The position numbers and the translations under genes are program-made. A stretch of DNA of 64,000 nucleotides, from positions 682,001 to 746,000 of the forward strand of contig OZ245940.1 in assembly GCA_965230045.1 (NCBI GenBank), read 5' to 3'. The notes beneath the pieces were generated by a model. That model saw only the letters and a program-made list of their open reading frames with translations. It was not told the DNA's origin and did not search any database. Below are positions 34,008 to 44,153 of this stretch, piece after piece (positions within the stretch are counted from its first letter, which is position 1; each line of letters begins with the position of its first letter). This DNA is from G963662905 sp965230045 (GTDB lineage: Bacteria; Bacteroidota; Bacteroidia; Bacteroidales; WRLA01).

Positions 34008-37000
34008 ATGATAAGAAATATACTATTGACTATTGGGATTGTACTGGCAGCGCACATGCTGGTCTACTCTCAGGCCTCCGGCTCACTGAAAGGAAAGGTG
34101 ATCGACAAGGAAACCAAAGAGCCGATCCCCTTTGCGAATATTGTGCTTGAGCTCGATGGAAACATGATTGGCGGTGCAACCTCCGATTTTGACGGGAACT
34201 ACATGATCAAACCCATCACTCCGGGTAAATACGATCTGAAAGCTACTTTCGTCGGTTATCAGCCTTTCATGATTAAAGGAATTATTATTGGTGCCGACAA
34301 AATCGTTTTTCAGGATATCAGCCTGAACAGTTCCGCAACCAACCTTGAAGCCATCGAAATCGTTGACTACAAGGTTCCGCTCATTTCAAAAGATGAGACC
34401 TCCAGCGGGGCAACCGTTACTTCTGAAGAAGTAGCTAAAATGCCGGTACGCTCTGCCAATGCAGTAGCAACTACGGTTGGTGGCGTATTCTCCAAAGATG
34501 GTGAACGTGGTAACGTCAGGGGTTCTCGTTCCGATGCAACCGTAATGTACATCGATGGTATTAAAGTTACAGGTTCCAGCAGCCTTCCTCCTTCTGCAAT
34601 CGAACAGGTTTCCGTGATCCTTTCAGGTGTGCCTGCTCAATATGGTGATGCAACCGGCGGTGTAATTAACGTTACTACCAAAGGCCCTTCGCGCAAATTT
34701 GGTGCCGGTATCGAAGCAGAGACTTCTGAATTCCTCGATAAATACGGTTATAACCGTTTGGGTTTGAACGTTAATGGCCCGATTTGGACTAAAGAAGACA
34801 CTGTAACCAACAACAAACAATCTGTTGTGGGTTTCTTCATTGCCGGTGATGCAACCTACCGCGGTGTGGATTACGTTACAGCAAATGGTATTTATAAAGT
34901 GAAAGACGATGTACTTGCCGATTTGATTTCAAATCCGCTCCGTCCTTCAGGTCAGGGTGTTGGTACTTATACCAATGCCTCTTTCCTCAGCAAAGATACC
35001 GACATGGAGTTGGTAAAAGACTTGCCTAATAATGAAGATTTCAGTACTAACCTTTCTGCTAAGTTTGATATTAAAGCTTCAAAAACAATCAACCTTACTG
35101 TGGGTGGTTCGTTTAACTACAATCAGGGAAATCCTTATTCATTTACTTCTGGTTTGATGAACTGGGATAATTACAGTAAAAACACTAATTATACCTGGAG
35201 GGTATTTGGTCGTTTTACTCAACGTTTCCCGAACAATCCAGAAAGCAACTCTTTCATTAAGAATATTTATTATAGTATCCAGGCTGACTATACAAAGTTC
35301 TATAGTGAAACAGAAAGTGAGCAACATGGTGATAACTTGTTTAAAATTGGTTACCTTGGTTCTTTTGATACCTATACAGAGCGTTCCTATGAACTGGGTG
35401 ATGTTACTGTTGACGGACAAAGCTATCAGGATGTATATGTACATAACGGTTACCGCGATACCTTGTTTACTTTTAACCCAAGTGACCTGAACGAGGGTAT
35501 GGCCAATTATACCAGCCAATACTACGACTTGTATCCGGATCCTGATTTCTACAGAAACAGTGATATTGTACAGTTAGGTGGCGGTAAAATTAACGGACAG
35601 CGCCCTGATGCTATTTACTCAATGTGGAGTGCTCCCGGAGCTCCTTATAATGGATACCATGTTGTTGATAATGAGCAGTTAGGTATTAATGTTATGGCTT
35701 CTGCCGATGTAGGTAACCATGCAATTCAATTGGGTTTCCAATATGAACAAAAGAAGAATGCTGGTTATGGATATGGTGATTATAATGGCCCATCCGGTTT
35801 ATGGACTTTAATGCGCGGTGAAACCAACTTCCATATTAAAGAACTTGATGTGAATAATCCGATTGCCGTAAGAGAAAATGGAGTATTTATGGATACTGTT
35901 TACTATCACCGTAAATATGATGGCCTCTCTCAACGAACATTCGACTATAACCTTCGTCAGAAATTAGGACTGAATACACAAGGAACTGATTTTATCAACA
36001 TTGATTCCTACGACTTCAATAACAATACAATTAATTATTATGATCAGGACGGAAATAAAAAGACTGTTTCTGTTGATGGCGACCTCTTTGATGTTTCCAT
36101 GTTCTCTGCTGATGAACTCCTGAATGATGGATTAGCATATGTATATTATTATGGTTATGATTATACAGGTCAAAAGCTGAGTTCCAAGCCTACTTTTGAA
36201 GATTTCTTTACCAAGAAGGACGAACGCGGCGATTTTATCCGTGAAGTCGGTGCTTTTGAGCCTATTTATATGGCCGGTTATATTCAGGATAAGTTTGCTT
36301 TCAATGATCTTATTTTTAACGTAGGTGTGCGCTTTGACCGTTTTGATGCCAACCAGCTTGTGCTTAAAGATCCTTTCTTGCTCTATCCAGCAAAAACAGC
36401 CGGAGAGGTAACAACACTGGGAGGCCAGACCGTTACTCATCCTGGAAATATTGGCGATGACTACATCGTCTATGTTGATAAAGTAAGTGACCCATCTGTT
36501 GTTACGGGTTATCGTAATGGGAGTACTTGGTACGATGTTGATGGTATTGAAATCGCAGACCCGAACCTTCTTGATGCTGGGTCAGGGGTGTCTCCTTACT
36601 TGCAAGACCCTAGCGACAAATCGATCCAAAAAGAAGTATTTGAAGACTACGAGCCACAAACAACCATTATGCCGAGGATTTCATTCTCTTTCCCAATTAG
36701 TGATGAAGCACTTTTCTTCGCACACTATGATATCCTGGCACAACGTCCCGGTTCGAATTTAAGAATGAACCCTGTGAATTATCTTTATTTTGATAACAGG
36801 ACTCAGACTATTTCGAATCCAAATCTGAAGCCTAGTAAAACGATTGATTATGAATTAGGTTTTAAACAAAAATTGACCAATACATCCTCGCTCTCAATTT
36901 CGGCTTACTATCGCGAAATGAGGGATATGATCCAGGTTTTCCGTTTCAACGGTGCTTATCCACGTGATTATACATCTTACAACAATATCGACTTTGGTAC

Positions 37001-37742
37001 AACCAAGGGTATGACAATTACTTATGACCTACGTCGTACAAACAATGCGCGTATCCGTGCAAGTTATACACTTCAGTTTGCTGATGGTACAGGATCAAGT
37101 ACAACACAGGCTGCAGCTCTTATTGCTGCCGGTCTTCCAAACCTGCGTACCTTAACACCACTGGCATGGGACCGTCGTCACCAGTTTAACGTAGTATTTG
37201 ACTACCGTTGGGGTGAAGGCAAAAATTATGACGGCCCGCGTATCAATAGAAAAGATCCGGAAAAAGCCCCATTCGAACTTTTGAAGAATACCGGTGCCTC
37301 CGTTACACTTACTGGTGGATCCGGAACACCTTACACACGTTCTTCCAATATCACTTCGGCTATCACAGGTGGTACACAGGTACTGCAAGGATCTTATTAC
37401 GGTTCGCGCCTGCCATGGCAGTTCCGTGTTGATTTAAAAGTGGACCGTGATATCTACTTCAATCTTAGCAAAGACGAAGAAGGTAAAAAAGGACGTGAAG
37501 CCTATCTGAACGTATATCTCCAGGTGTTGAACGTATTAAACACTGAAAACATTATGGATGTGTGGCCTGCTACAGGTAACGCTAATGATGATGGTTATCT
37601 TGCTGCTGCTGAGTGGCAACGCCAAATCAATGAGCAGCTTGATCCTGCCTCATACAGAGATATGTACAGTATTTTTGTTGACCGCCCCTGGTTCTATTCA
37701 AGCCCGAGGGTGATGCGTTTAGGTGTAATTTTCAACTTCTAA
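34008..37742 (+). CDS. TonB-dependent receptor with N-terminal carboxypeptidase-regulatory-like domain
   Basis: The 1244-residue product has a signal peptide (MIRNILLTIGIVLAAHMLVYS). A CarboxypepD-reg domain follows at about 25-110 (GSLKGKVIDKETKEPIPFAN, DFDGNYMIKPITPGKYDLKA). The plug domain spans about 130-230 (EEVAKMPVRSANAVATTVGG, NVRGSRSDATVMYIDGIKV, YGDATGGVINVTTKGPS), and the beta-barrel runs to the C-terminal Phe (VMRLGVIFNF). The layout matches outer-membrane receptors of Bacteroidota, but no SusD-like lipoprotein follows, so glycan uptake of the classical kind is not indicated. Instead it leads a tight unit with a large secreted protein (28 bases on) and a PorV-family barrel. The substrate is unknown; an attachment or scaffolding role for the secreted partner is possible. 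Confidence 0.92.
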   Translation: MIRNILLTIGIVLAAHMLVYSQASGSLKGKVIDKETKEPIPFANIVLELDGNMIGGATSDFDGNYMIKPITPGKYDLKATFVGYQPFMIKGIIIGADKIVFQDISLNSSATNLEAIEIVDYKVPLISKDETSSGATVTSEEVAKMPVRSANAVATTVGGVFSKDGERGNVRGSRSDATVMYIDGIKVTGSSSLPPSAIEQVSVILSGVPAQYGDATGGVINVTTKGPSRKFGAGIEAETSEFLDKYGYNRLGLNVNGPIWTKEDTVTNNKQSVVGFFIAGDATYRGVDYVTANGIYKVKDDVLADLISNPLRPSGQGVGTYTNASFLSKDTDMELVKDLPNNEDFSTNLSAKFDIKASKTINLTVGGSFNYNQGNPYSFTSGLMNWDNYSKNTNYTWRVFGRFTQRFPNNPESNSFIKNIYYSIQADYTKFYSETESEQHGDNLFKIGYLGSFDTYTERSYELGDVTVDGQSYQDVYVHNGYRDTLFTFNPSDLNEGMANYTSQYYDLYPDPDFYRNSDIVQLGGGKINGQRPDAIYSMWSAPGAPYNGYHVVDNEQLGINVMASADVGNHAIQLGFQYEQKKNAGYGYGDYNGPSGLWTLMRGETNFHIKELDVNNPIAVRENGVFMDTVYYHRKYDGLSQRTFDYNLRQKLGLNTQGTDFINIDSYDFNNNTINYYDQDGNKKTVSVDGDLFDVSMFSADELLNDGLAYVYYYGYDYTGQKLSSKPTFEDFFTKKDERGDFIREVGAFEPIYMAGYIQDKFAFNDLIFNVGVRFDRFDANQLVLKDPFLLYPAKTAGEVTTLGGQTVTHPGNIGDDYIVYVDKVSDPSVVTGYRNGSTWYDVDGIEIADPNLLDAGSGVSPYLQDPSDKSIQKEVFEDYEPQTTIMPRISFSFPISDEALFFAHYDILAQRPGSNLRMNPVNYLYFDNRTQTISNPNLKPSKTIDYELGFKQKLTNTSSLSISAYYREMRDMIQVFRFNGAYPRDYTSYNNIDFGTTKGMTITYDLRRTNNARIRASYTLQFADGTGSSTTQAAALIAAGLPNLRTLTPLAWDRRHQFNVVFDYRWGEGKNYDGPRINRKDPEKAPFELLKNTGASVTLTGGSGTPYTRSSNITSAITGGTQVLQGSYYGSRLPWQFRVDLKVDRDIYFNLSKDEEGKKGREAYLNVYLQVLNVLNTENIMDVWPATGNANDDGYLAAAEWQRQINEQLDPASYRDMYSIFVDRPWFYSSPRVMRLGVIFNF

Positions 37743-37770
37743 GTCAAACTCATCAGGATAATAAAAATAA

Positions 37771-40700
37771 ATGGTTATGAAAAATATATTCCAAGTTCTG
37801 TTAATTTCAATGCTGAGTTTGGGGATAATGACGCCCAGTTGGGCGGAACAAGTCCCCGAGCATCTGCTCAAGAAAAAATCACGGAAACTGAAAGCCAGTA
37901 CGGCAGGTTGTTCTGCTGGTGCGGCCTACCAGTTCCTAGATATAAACAACATCCGGGCCCGCATCAACACTGGTGGTGATATGTGGTGGGATCTTGGTGC
38001 CGGTGTAGGTGCTCAATATTACATCCCGGGAAATACTACCAAAACCTCCCTTTTCTCAGGTTCCCTGTGGATTGGTGGTCTTGATGTGAATGACCAGCTT
38101 AAACTAGCTGCCCTGCGTTACCGTCAGGTAGGTAATGATTACTGGCCTGGTCCATTGACAATTGATGGTACTGCTGCCGTGGATGCAGAAACCTGTGCCG
38201 CTTATGATAAATTCTTTAAAATTACACGCGAACAGGTTGATGAATTTATTTCATGGTACAGCTCCTCAAATCAATCAGAAGAATATCCAGATTATAGTAT
38301 CCCATCTGCAATCCTGGAATGGCCTGCCCATGGTGATGTTACCAAAAATCAAAGCTATTATCTGGCTCCATACTTCGATAATAATGATGATGGTTATTAT
38401 GATCCTAATGATGGTGACTATCCATATTATGATATTGATAACAGCCTGTGTCCAATTAATTATGCAAATATCCCAAACTGGAAACCAACACCTACACCTG
38501 AGACCGTGGAAGGTATTACTTCAGGTGGTATCCTTTCCGATCAGGTTATTAAAGGTGATGAAACACTTTGGTGGGTTTTTAATGATAAAGGTAATTTTCA
38601 CTCTGAAACACAGGGAGCTTCAATTGGTCTCGAAATTCGTGCTCAGGCTTTTGCCTTTGCAACCAACGATGAGATCAACAACATGACTTTCTATAGCTAC
38701 GAAATTATTAACCGTTCGACTTTCCGCCTTCGTGAAACTTATTTTAGCCCATGGACAGATACTGACCTTGGTGAAGCATGGGACGACTATGTAGGTTGTG
38801 ATGTGGAACGTGGTATGGGTTACTGTTATAACGGTGAAGACCCTGACGGTAATGGTGAAATTGAAGCTTATGGTGCTCAGCCACCTGCAATTGGTGTTGA
38901 CTTTTTCCAGGGACCTTATATGGATCCGGATCAAACCGATAACCCAAAAACAACGATCTACATTGATCCTAATGGGGATACAATCTATAAGCCCGTAGTT
39001 GGACCTGCCATTAATGGTGTTAACTTCGGAAATGGTATCATTGACGATGAACGCTTCGGTATGCGTCGTTTTGTATATCACAATAACGGTGGTGCTGATT
39101 ATATGACCGACCCTGAAATTGCACCTGAATATTATAATTATCTCCGTGGTATCTGGAAAGATGGCACCAAAATGAAATACGGTGGTAACGCCCACGAATC
39201 TGCTGGTGCTGTAGGTCCTGATTGTGATTTCATGTTCCCGGGAGATTCTGACCCATTGAACTGGGGAACAGGTGGTCAGCCGCCGAATGGTGGATTTAAT
39301 CAAAACGGACTTTACTGGACAGAAGAAACCGCAGGAAACAACCCAAGTGACCGTCGTTTCATGCAATCGGCCGGACCTTTTACCCTTGAACCGGGTGCCA
39401 CAAACTATATTACTGTTGGTATTCCCTGGGCACGGGCAATCAGCGGAGGCCCCTGGGCTTCAGTTGAGCTCCTGCGTCAGGTTGATGATAAGTGTCAGAG
39501 CCTCTTCGATAACTGTTTTAAGGTGCTTGACGGCCCTGATGCTCCGGATCTTTCTATTGCAGAGCTTGGTAATCGTTTGATTCTTACTTTATCCAACAGA
39601 ACAAACTCAAACAACTATAATGAATCATATGCTGAATATGATCCAAACATTCAATCTCCTGATTCACTTCAGGGAAGTGCAAGATGGGATTCAATTTACC
39701 GCTTTGAAGGATATCAGATTTATCAACTTGCTGATGCTTCAGTAGGTGTTGAAAGTCTTAGTGACCCCGATCAGGCTCGTTTGGTCGCGCAGTTCGACAA
39801 GAAAAATGGTATCTCACAGATTGTAAATTATGATTACAGCTCAACCTTAAATGCAAATGTTCCGGTTCTTGAAGTTTCTGGTGGTGACAATGGAATTTCA
39901 CATACATTTGAAATTACCGAAGATGCATTTGCTGAAGGTGGAAACAGTGATCTGGTTAACTTCCAGCAATATTATTATATGGCGGTTGCTTATGCATACA
40001 ATAATTATAAGCAATACAGTCAGTTTAACGCTGATCAGCTCGATGGACAGAAAAAGCCTTATTTGGCTGGCCGACGGAATATCAAGCGTTATACGGGTAT
40101 TCCGCACCCTCCGGTTGATGGTTTGGTGCAAGCATCAGATTATGGAGATGCCCCTGCGATAACCCGTATTCAGGGTCAGGGTAACGGAGGAATGTATCTT
40201 GAGTTTGACCCCGAAACAGTTCAGGAAATCCTGAGCAAAAAGCCTGCTGATACTATCGATAATACTTATGGTTCCGCTGATTATCCAATTGCCTATAAAG
40301 CTAAATATCAAAAAGGATTCGGACCGGTTAATATTAAGGTTATTGATCCATTAAGTGTTAAATCTGATGATTTTATCCTACGCATTGATTCTGTTTATTC
40401 AACTGATACCAGAGACAATATCACGGTTGCTACCTGGGAATTATCAAACGTTTCAGGCAGTATGAAACCAATTCACTCCGATACTACCATTAACCTACGT
40501 TATGAACAGGTAATATCTGATTTGGGAATTAGTATTAATTGGGAACAGGTTGCAGAACCGGGCGATTCTTTAGCGGATAATAACGGTTTACTTGGCTCTC
40601 AAATAAGTTACCCCGATAGTAGTAATCAATGGCTCAGTGGTATCAGTGATCTATCAACTCCAGGTAGTGCGTTTAACTGGATTCGTTCAGGTACATATAA

Positions 40701-41979
40701 AGATGACCAAAACGTAGCTTTTAACGACTGGAACATGAGTCCCGATCCAGCAGATCCTTGGGATGCTGGCGAATATTACGAAAAAGTAATCAGCGGTACA
40801 TGGGCTCCATATGGTATGGTTGCTCATAGTGAGCAAAGCGACTACGGCCCTGCATGGAAAACACTTTCAAAAATTGTCGCCCAGCTGCGTTTCACAAATA
40901 GTATTGATGTTGTCTTTACTCCAGATAAAAGCCTTTGGACACGTTGTCCAGTTATTGAAATGTGTTATTATCCTGAGCTGGCTCAAGGAGGTGCAGAGCG
41001 CTTTGATTTACGTAAGAGCCCCTCAATTGATAAAGATGGAAACTTTGCTGAAGAAGGTAGTGGTCCTTCCACTAATCCCGATGATGCTAATTATATTTCT
41101 GATCACGGTATGGGCTGGTTCCCTGGTTATGTTCTCAACCTTGAAACAGGTGAGCGCCTAAATATTATGTATGGTGAGAATTCCTATTATGCAGAAAACA
41201 ATGGCCGTGATATGCAGTTTAATCCTACAAATATCTGGGCTACACCACAAAACCCGGCAGTGTTCGGTGGTATGCATTTTGTTTATATTATGGGACATCG
41301 TGAAAAACAAGTTACAAACCAGCAAGGCAATATTTACGAGTTTGCTTCCAGTGCCTATGATGCTGGTGCAAGCTTGATGGGAGGTCTCGATGTAGATCCT
41401 ATTACCGGTTTAATTAATAAAAGGATGGTTTACGGATCAGCCATGTGGGTAGGTATGCCGGTTCCTGCTTTCGGTTCTGAAGATAATTGGTTGAGCCAGG
41501 AAGCTACAATTAGTATGAGGGTTATGAAGCCTTATCGTAAATATTACTCTGTTGAACTTGATTCAATAGCGAAACTTACCGATAATGTGAACGACAACAA
41601 TCCAATGTATCAATTTTCAACAAATGGACTTGAGCCTACATATACTGAGATTAAGAAAGAAGAAGATCTTGATATGATCGGTGTTGTTCCTAATCCATAC
41701 TATGGTTATAGTTCCTACGAAAGCAACCCATTAGATAACGAGGTTAAAATCATTAATCTCCCTGAAAAATGTACAGTAAGTATCTTTGCAATGAATGGTA
41801 CGCTTATCAGGCAATATACCAAAGATGAACCTGTAAATTATATCGACTGGGATTTGAAGAACTTTGCTGGTATTCCAATATCGGGCGGAGCATATCTGAT
41901 CCATGTCGCTACAGATAATGATGAACGGATTGTGAAATGGTTTGGTACCATGCGACCTGTTGACCTTAATACATTCTAA
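37771..41979 (+). CDS. Giant secreted protein with FlgD/T9SS-like C-terminal domain
   Basis: The 1402-residue product has a signal peptide (MVMKNIFQVLLISMLSLGIM, cleavage near SWAEQ). Its N-terminal region (YQFLDINNIRARINTGGDMW, SLFSGSLWIGGLDVNDQLKL, YRQVGNDYWPGPL) belongs to a recurrent group of very large uncharacterised secreted proteins in Bacteroidota, recalled from memory. The middle is rich in Asp, Asn and aromatic residues with no recognised catalytic motif; stretches such as DNNDDGYYDPNDGDYP (about residues 208-223) look like calcium-binding type 3 repeats. The C-terminal 90 residues (VVPNPYYGYSSYES, CTVSIFAMNGTLIRQY, ISGGAYLIHVATD) form a FlgD-like Ig domain similar to T9SS type A sorting domains. 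It is probably exported by SprA and handled by the neighbouring PorV paralog. Confidence 0.82.
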   Translation: MVMKNIFQVLLISMLSLGIMTPSWAEQVPEHLLKKKSRKLKASTAGCSAGAAYQFLDINNIRARINTGGDMWWDLGAGVGAQYYIPGNTTKTSLFSGSLWIGGLDVNDQLKLAALRYRQVGNDYWPGPLTIDGTAAVDAETCAAYDKFFKITREQVDEFISWYSSSNQSEEYPDYSIPSAILEWPAHGDVTKNQSYYLAPYFDNNDDGYYDPNDGDYPYYDIDNSLCPINYANIPNWKPTPTPETVEGITSGGILSDQVIKGDETLWWVFNDKGNFHSETQGASIGLEIRAQAFAFATNDEINNMTFYSYEIINRSTFRLRETYFSPWTDTDLGEAWDDYVGCDVERGMGYCYNGEDPDGNGEIEAYGAQPPAIGVDFFQGPYMDPDQTDNPKTTIYIDPNGDTIYKPVVGPAINGVNFGNGIIDDERFGMRRFVYHNNGGADYMTDPEIAPEYYNYLRGIWKDGTKMKYGGNAHESAGAVGPDCDFMFPGDSDPLNWGTGGQPPNGGFNQNGLYWTEETAGNNPSDRRFMQSAGPFTLEPGATNYITVGIPWARAISGGPWASVELLRQVDDKCQSLFDNCFKVLDGPDAPDLSIAELGNRLILTLSNRTNSNNYNESYAEYDPNIQSPDSLQGSARWDSIYRFEGYQIYQLADASVGVESLSDPDQARLVAQFDKKNGISQIVNYDYSSTLNANVPVLEVSGGDNGISHTFEITEDAFAEGGNSDLVNFQQYYYMAVAYAYNNYKQYSQFNADQLDGQKKPYLAGRRNIKRYTGIPHPPVDGLVQASDYGDAPAITRIQGQGNGGMYLEFDPETVQEILSKKPADTIDNTYGSADYPIAYKAKYQKGFGPVNIKVIDPLSVKSDDFILRIDSVYSTDTRDNITVATWELSNVSGSMKPIHSDTTINLRYEQVISDLGISINWEQVAEPGDSLADNNGLLGSQISYPDSSNQWLSGISDLSTPGSAFNWIRSGTYKDDQNVAFNDWNMSPDPADPWDAGEYYEKVISGTWAPYGMVAHSEQSDYGPAWKTLSKIVAQLRFTNSIDVVFTPDKSLWTRCPVIEMCYYPELAQGGAERFDLRKSPSIDKDGNFAEEGSGPSTNPDDANYISDHGMGWFPGYVLNLETGERLNIMYGENSYYAENNGRDMQFNPTNIWATPQNPAVFGGMHFVYIMGHREKQVTNQQGNIYEFASSAYDAGASLMGGLDVDPITGLINKRMVYGSAMWVGMPVPAFGSEDNWLSQEATISMRVMKPYRKYYSVELDSIAKLTDNVNDNNPMYQFSTNGLEPTYTEIKKEEDLDMIGVVPNPYYGYSSYESNPLDNEVKIINLPEKCTVSIFAMNGTLIRQYTKDEPVNYIDWDLKNFAGIPISGGAYLIHVATDNDERIVKWFGTMRPVDLNTF

Positions 41980-42017
41980 ATTAATGCAGATTATAAAGTA
42001 TAGTTTAAAATATAAAA

Positions 42018-43091
42018 ATGATGAGTATGAACAATATTTATAAATACATCATAGCCATCTTTCTAACAGGCTTAGTGGTCATACCATGGACAGATTTGAC
42101 AGCTGGTAACAAAGACCGCTCCGGTCAGGCTGGAGCCTCAGAGTTACTCATCAACCCCTGGGCTCGCTCTTCGGGATGGGGTGGTGTGAATATAGCATCC
42201 GTTAAAGGTCTTGAGGGTATGTTTGTTAACGTTGCCGGTACAGCTTTTACTGAAGGCACACAAGTAATATTTTCAAATACCAATTGGCTGAAAGGTTCCG
42301 ATGTGAATATCATGGCCTTTGGTTTCTCTCAACGAGTTGGAGAATCCAGCGTTCTTAGTTTAAGTGTTACCAATATGAGTATTGGAGAAATTCTGGTGCG
42401 TACCGTCGATCTTCCGGAAGGTGGTATCGGAACTATTTCCCCAAGCCTAATGAATGTTGCAGTTTCTTATGCGAAAGCATTCTCCAACAGTATCTATGGT
42501 GGTATGACCATGAGAATTGTTAGTGAAAGCATTTCGGATGTTTCTGCTGGCGGTGTGGCTATTGATGCCGGTATCCAGTATATCACTGGAGAAGATGAAA
42601 ACATCAAATTTGGTATTACCCTGAAAAATGTGGGCCCACGCATGCAGTTTTCCGGTGATGGCCTCACTATTAAAACACAACTTCCAGGACAAGAAACACA
42701 GTTTGCTGTGAATCAACGCTCTGCTGAATTTGAACTCCCAACAACAATGCAGCTGGGTGCCGCCTACGACTTCAACTTTGAGCGTAGCCGTTTAACTCTT
42801 GCTGGTGCATTTGTTTCCAATTCATTCACTAATGATCAGTTTATCGGTGGTATCGAGTTTTCCTTCCGCGATTATGTGATGATTCGTGGAGGTTATGCCT
42901 ACGAAGACGGAATTACCGAAAGCATGGACAGTGGCGAACGTTACAATGTTAATAAAGGTTTCAGCGGAGGTGTATCAGTTCAGCTTCCTTTGAATAAGGA
43001 AAAAGGCCAGATGCTTTCTATTGACTACTCTTATCGAGCTACTGATTATTTCGACGGAAGTCATACTTTTGGAGCCAGCATATCCCTCTAG
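42018..43091 (+). CDS. PorV/PorQ-family outer-membrane protein
   Basis: PorV is a FadL-like 14-stranded barrel that collects T9SS cargo from SprA and brings it to the sortase-like attachment complex. The 357-residue product has a signal peptide (YIIAIFLTGLVVIPW) and a mature start GQAGASELLINPWARSSGWG of the type conserved in this family. Repeated amphipathic strands follow (MAFGFSQRVGESSVLSLSV, MNVAVSYAKAFSNSIYGGM, FGITLKNVGPRMQFSGDG) up to the barrel end FDGSHTFGASISL. It is the last gene of the unit with the receptor and the 1402-residue protein, 38 bases after the latter. Whether this is the genome's main PorV or a dedicated paralog cannot be told from the window; its position beside one cargo favours a paralog. 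Confidence 0.87.
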   Translation: MMSMNNIYKYIIAIFLTGLVVIPWTDLTAGNKDRSGQAGASELLINPWARSSGWGGVNIASVKGLEGMFVNVAGTAFTEGTQVIFSNTNWLKGSDVNIMAFGFSQRVGESSVLSLSVTNMSIGEILVRTVDLPEGGIGTISPSLMNVAVSYAKAFSNSIYGGMTMRIVSESISDVSAGGVAIDAGIQYITGEDENIKFGITLKNVGPRMQFSGDGLTIKTQLPGQETQFAVNQRSAEFELPTTMQLGAAYDFNFERSRLTLAGAFVSNSFTNDQFIGGIEFSFRDYVMIRGGYAYEDGITESMDSGERYNVNKGFSGGVSVQLPLNKEKGQMLSIDYSYRATDYFDGSHTFGASISL

Positions 43092-43128
43092 GGTTTAGCA
43101 CTCCAAAAAAATAAAATCTTATATTTAA

Positions 43129-43160
43129 AAAGGAGACCCAATAATTTGGGTCTTCTTTTC
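43129..43160 (+). terminator. Rho-independent terminator after the PorV-family gene
   Basis: AGACCCA (43134-43140) pairs with TGGGTCT (43147-43153), with flanking A and T tracts, 42 bases after the stop. Confidence 0.7.
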
Positions 43161-43197
43161 GTATTTTCTATTTTTAAATTTAAAAAATGATAGCCTT

Positions 43198-43671
43198 ATG
43201 TCTGATATAGTTTATTATACACAGGAAGGGATCAACAAACTGAAAGATGAAATCAATCATCTAATAAGCGTTGAACGCCCCAAAATCAGCCAGCAAATTG
43301 CCGAGGCTCGAGACAAAGGGGATTTATCTGAAAACGCTGAATATGATGCAGCCAAAGAAGCTCAAGGATTGCTTGAACTTAAAATTTCCAAAATGCAGGA
43401 ACTTTTGCGCAATGCCCGACTGCTGGATGAATCAAAAATTGATACTTCCAAAGTTCTCTTAATGTCGATTGTGAAAATCAAGAACCTCAAAAACGGGGCG
43501 TCAATGACCTATACCATAGTTCCCGAAAATGAAGCCAACCTAAAAGCCGGAAAATTGAGTGTAACCAGCCCAATTGCAAAAGGATTGCTAGGTAAAAAAG
43601 TAGGTGATAAAGCCGATATTCAGGTACCGGCAGGCGTTATTCCTTTCGAAGTTATTGAAATATCACGTTAA
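43198..43671 (+). CDS. greA: Transcription elongation factor GreA
   Basis: GreA enters the RNA polymerase secondary channel and stimulates cleavage of backtracked transcripts. The 157-residue product is full length. The N-terminal coiled coil (YYTQEGINKLKDEINHLISV) carries the acidic tip DLSENAEYDAAKE (about 42-54), which coordinates catalytic Mg2+. The C-terminal FKBP-like domain includes VTSPIAKGLLGKKVGDKADI and VPAGVIPFEVIEI. It is followed 17 bases on by a HIT-family gene. Confidence 0.97.
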   Translation: MSDIVYYTQEGINKLKDEINHLISVERPKISQQIAEARDKGDLSENAEYDAAKEAQGLLELKISKMQELLRNARLLDESKIDTSKVLLMSIVKIKNLKNGASMTYTIVPENEANLKAGKLSVTSPIAKGLLGKKVGDKADIQVPAGVIPFEVIEISR

Positions 43672-43688
43672 ATTATAAATAGCGTATC

Positions 43689-44087
43689 ATGGCAGGTATT
43701 TTTAGTAAAATTGTTCAGGGCGAAATACCCTCTTATAAAATAGCGGAAAACGAAAATTACTTCGCTTTTCTCGATATCAATCCCATCGCTAAAGGGCATA
43801 CTCTTGTCATACCGAAAAAGGAGATAGATTATATCTATGATCTTGATGATGAGCTCCTTGCAGGTTTGCATGTTTTTGCAAAAAAAGTAGCCAAAGGGAT
43901 GGAAAAAGTTATTCCCTGTCAAAGGATTGGTATCGCCGTGCTTGGCCTGGAAGTGCCGCACGCGCATGTACACCTCGTACCAATTAATACGGTTTTTGAT
44001 ATCGATTTTAAGAAACCAAAATTAAAATTTAGCCCTGAAGAATTCGCGGAAGTTGCCCGAACTGTTTCTGAAGCTATAGAATTATAG
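43689..44087 (+). CDS. HIT-family hydrolase
   Basis: Histidine-triad proteins hydrolyse purine nucleoside phosphoramidates and related conjugates. The 132-residue product has the fold: IFSKIVQGEIPSYKIAEN at the N-terminus, FLDINPIAKGHTLVIPKKEI (about 28-47), and the catalytic triad HAHVHL at residues 91-96. It follows greA by 17 bases and is probably co-transcribed with it; this pairing carries no known functional meaning. A strong terminator closes the unit. Confidence 0.95.
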   Translation: MAGIFSKIVQGEIPSYKIAENENYFAFLDINPIAKGHTLVIPKKEIDYIYDLDDELLAGLHVFAKKVAKGMEKVIPCQRIGIAVLGLEVPHAHVHLVPINTVFDIDFKKPKLKFSPEEFAEVARTVSEAIEL

Positions 44088-44105
44088 ATTTTATTCCAGT
44101 TTAAA

Positions 44106-44140
44106 AAAGAGGTCGGAATTATTGCAATTCCGACCTCTTT
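44106..44140. terminator. Bidirectional terminator between the HIT and PurF-like genes
   Basis: A 15-base perfect stem, 44106-44120 with 44126-44140, has A and T tracts at its base and serves the two convergent genes. Confidence 0.85.
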
Positions 44141-44153
44141 TAATTCATTCAGG

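Noticed and set aside
38620..39366. A 248-codon minus-strand frame inside the 1402-residue protein gene
   Set aside because: It is the complement of a low-complexity Asp/Asn/Gly-rich coding region and has no recognisable domain.
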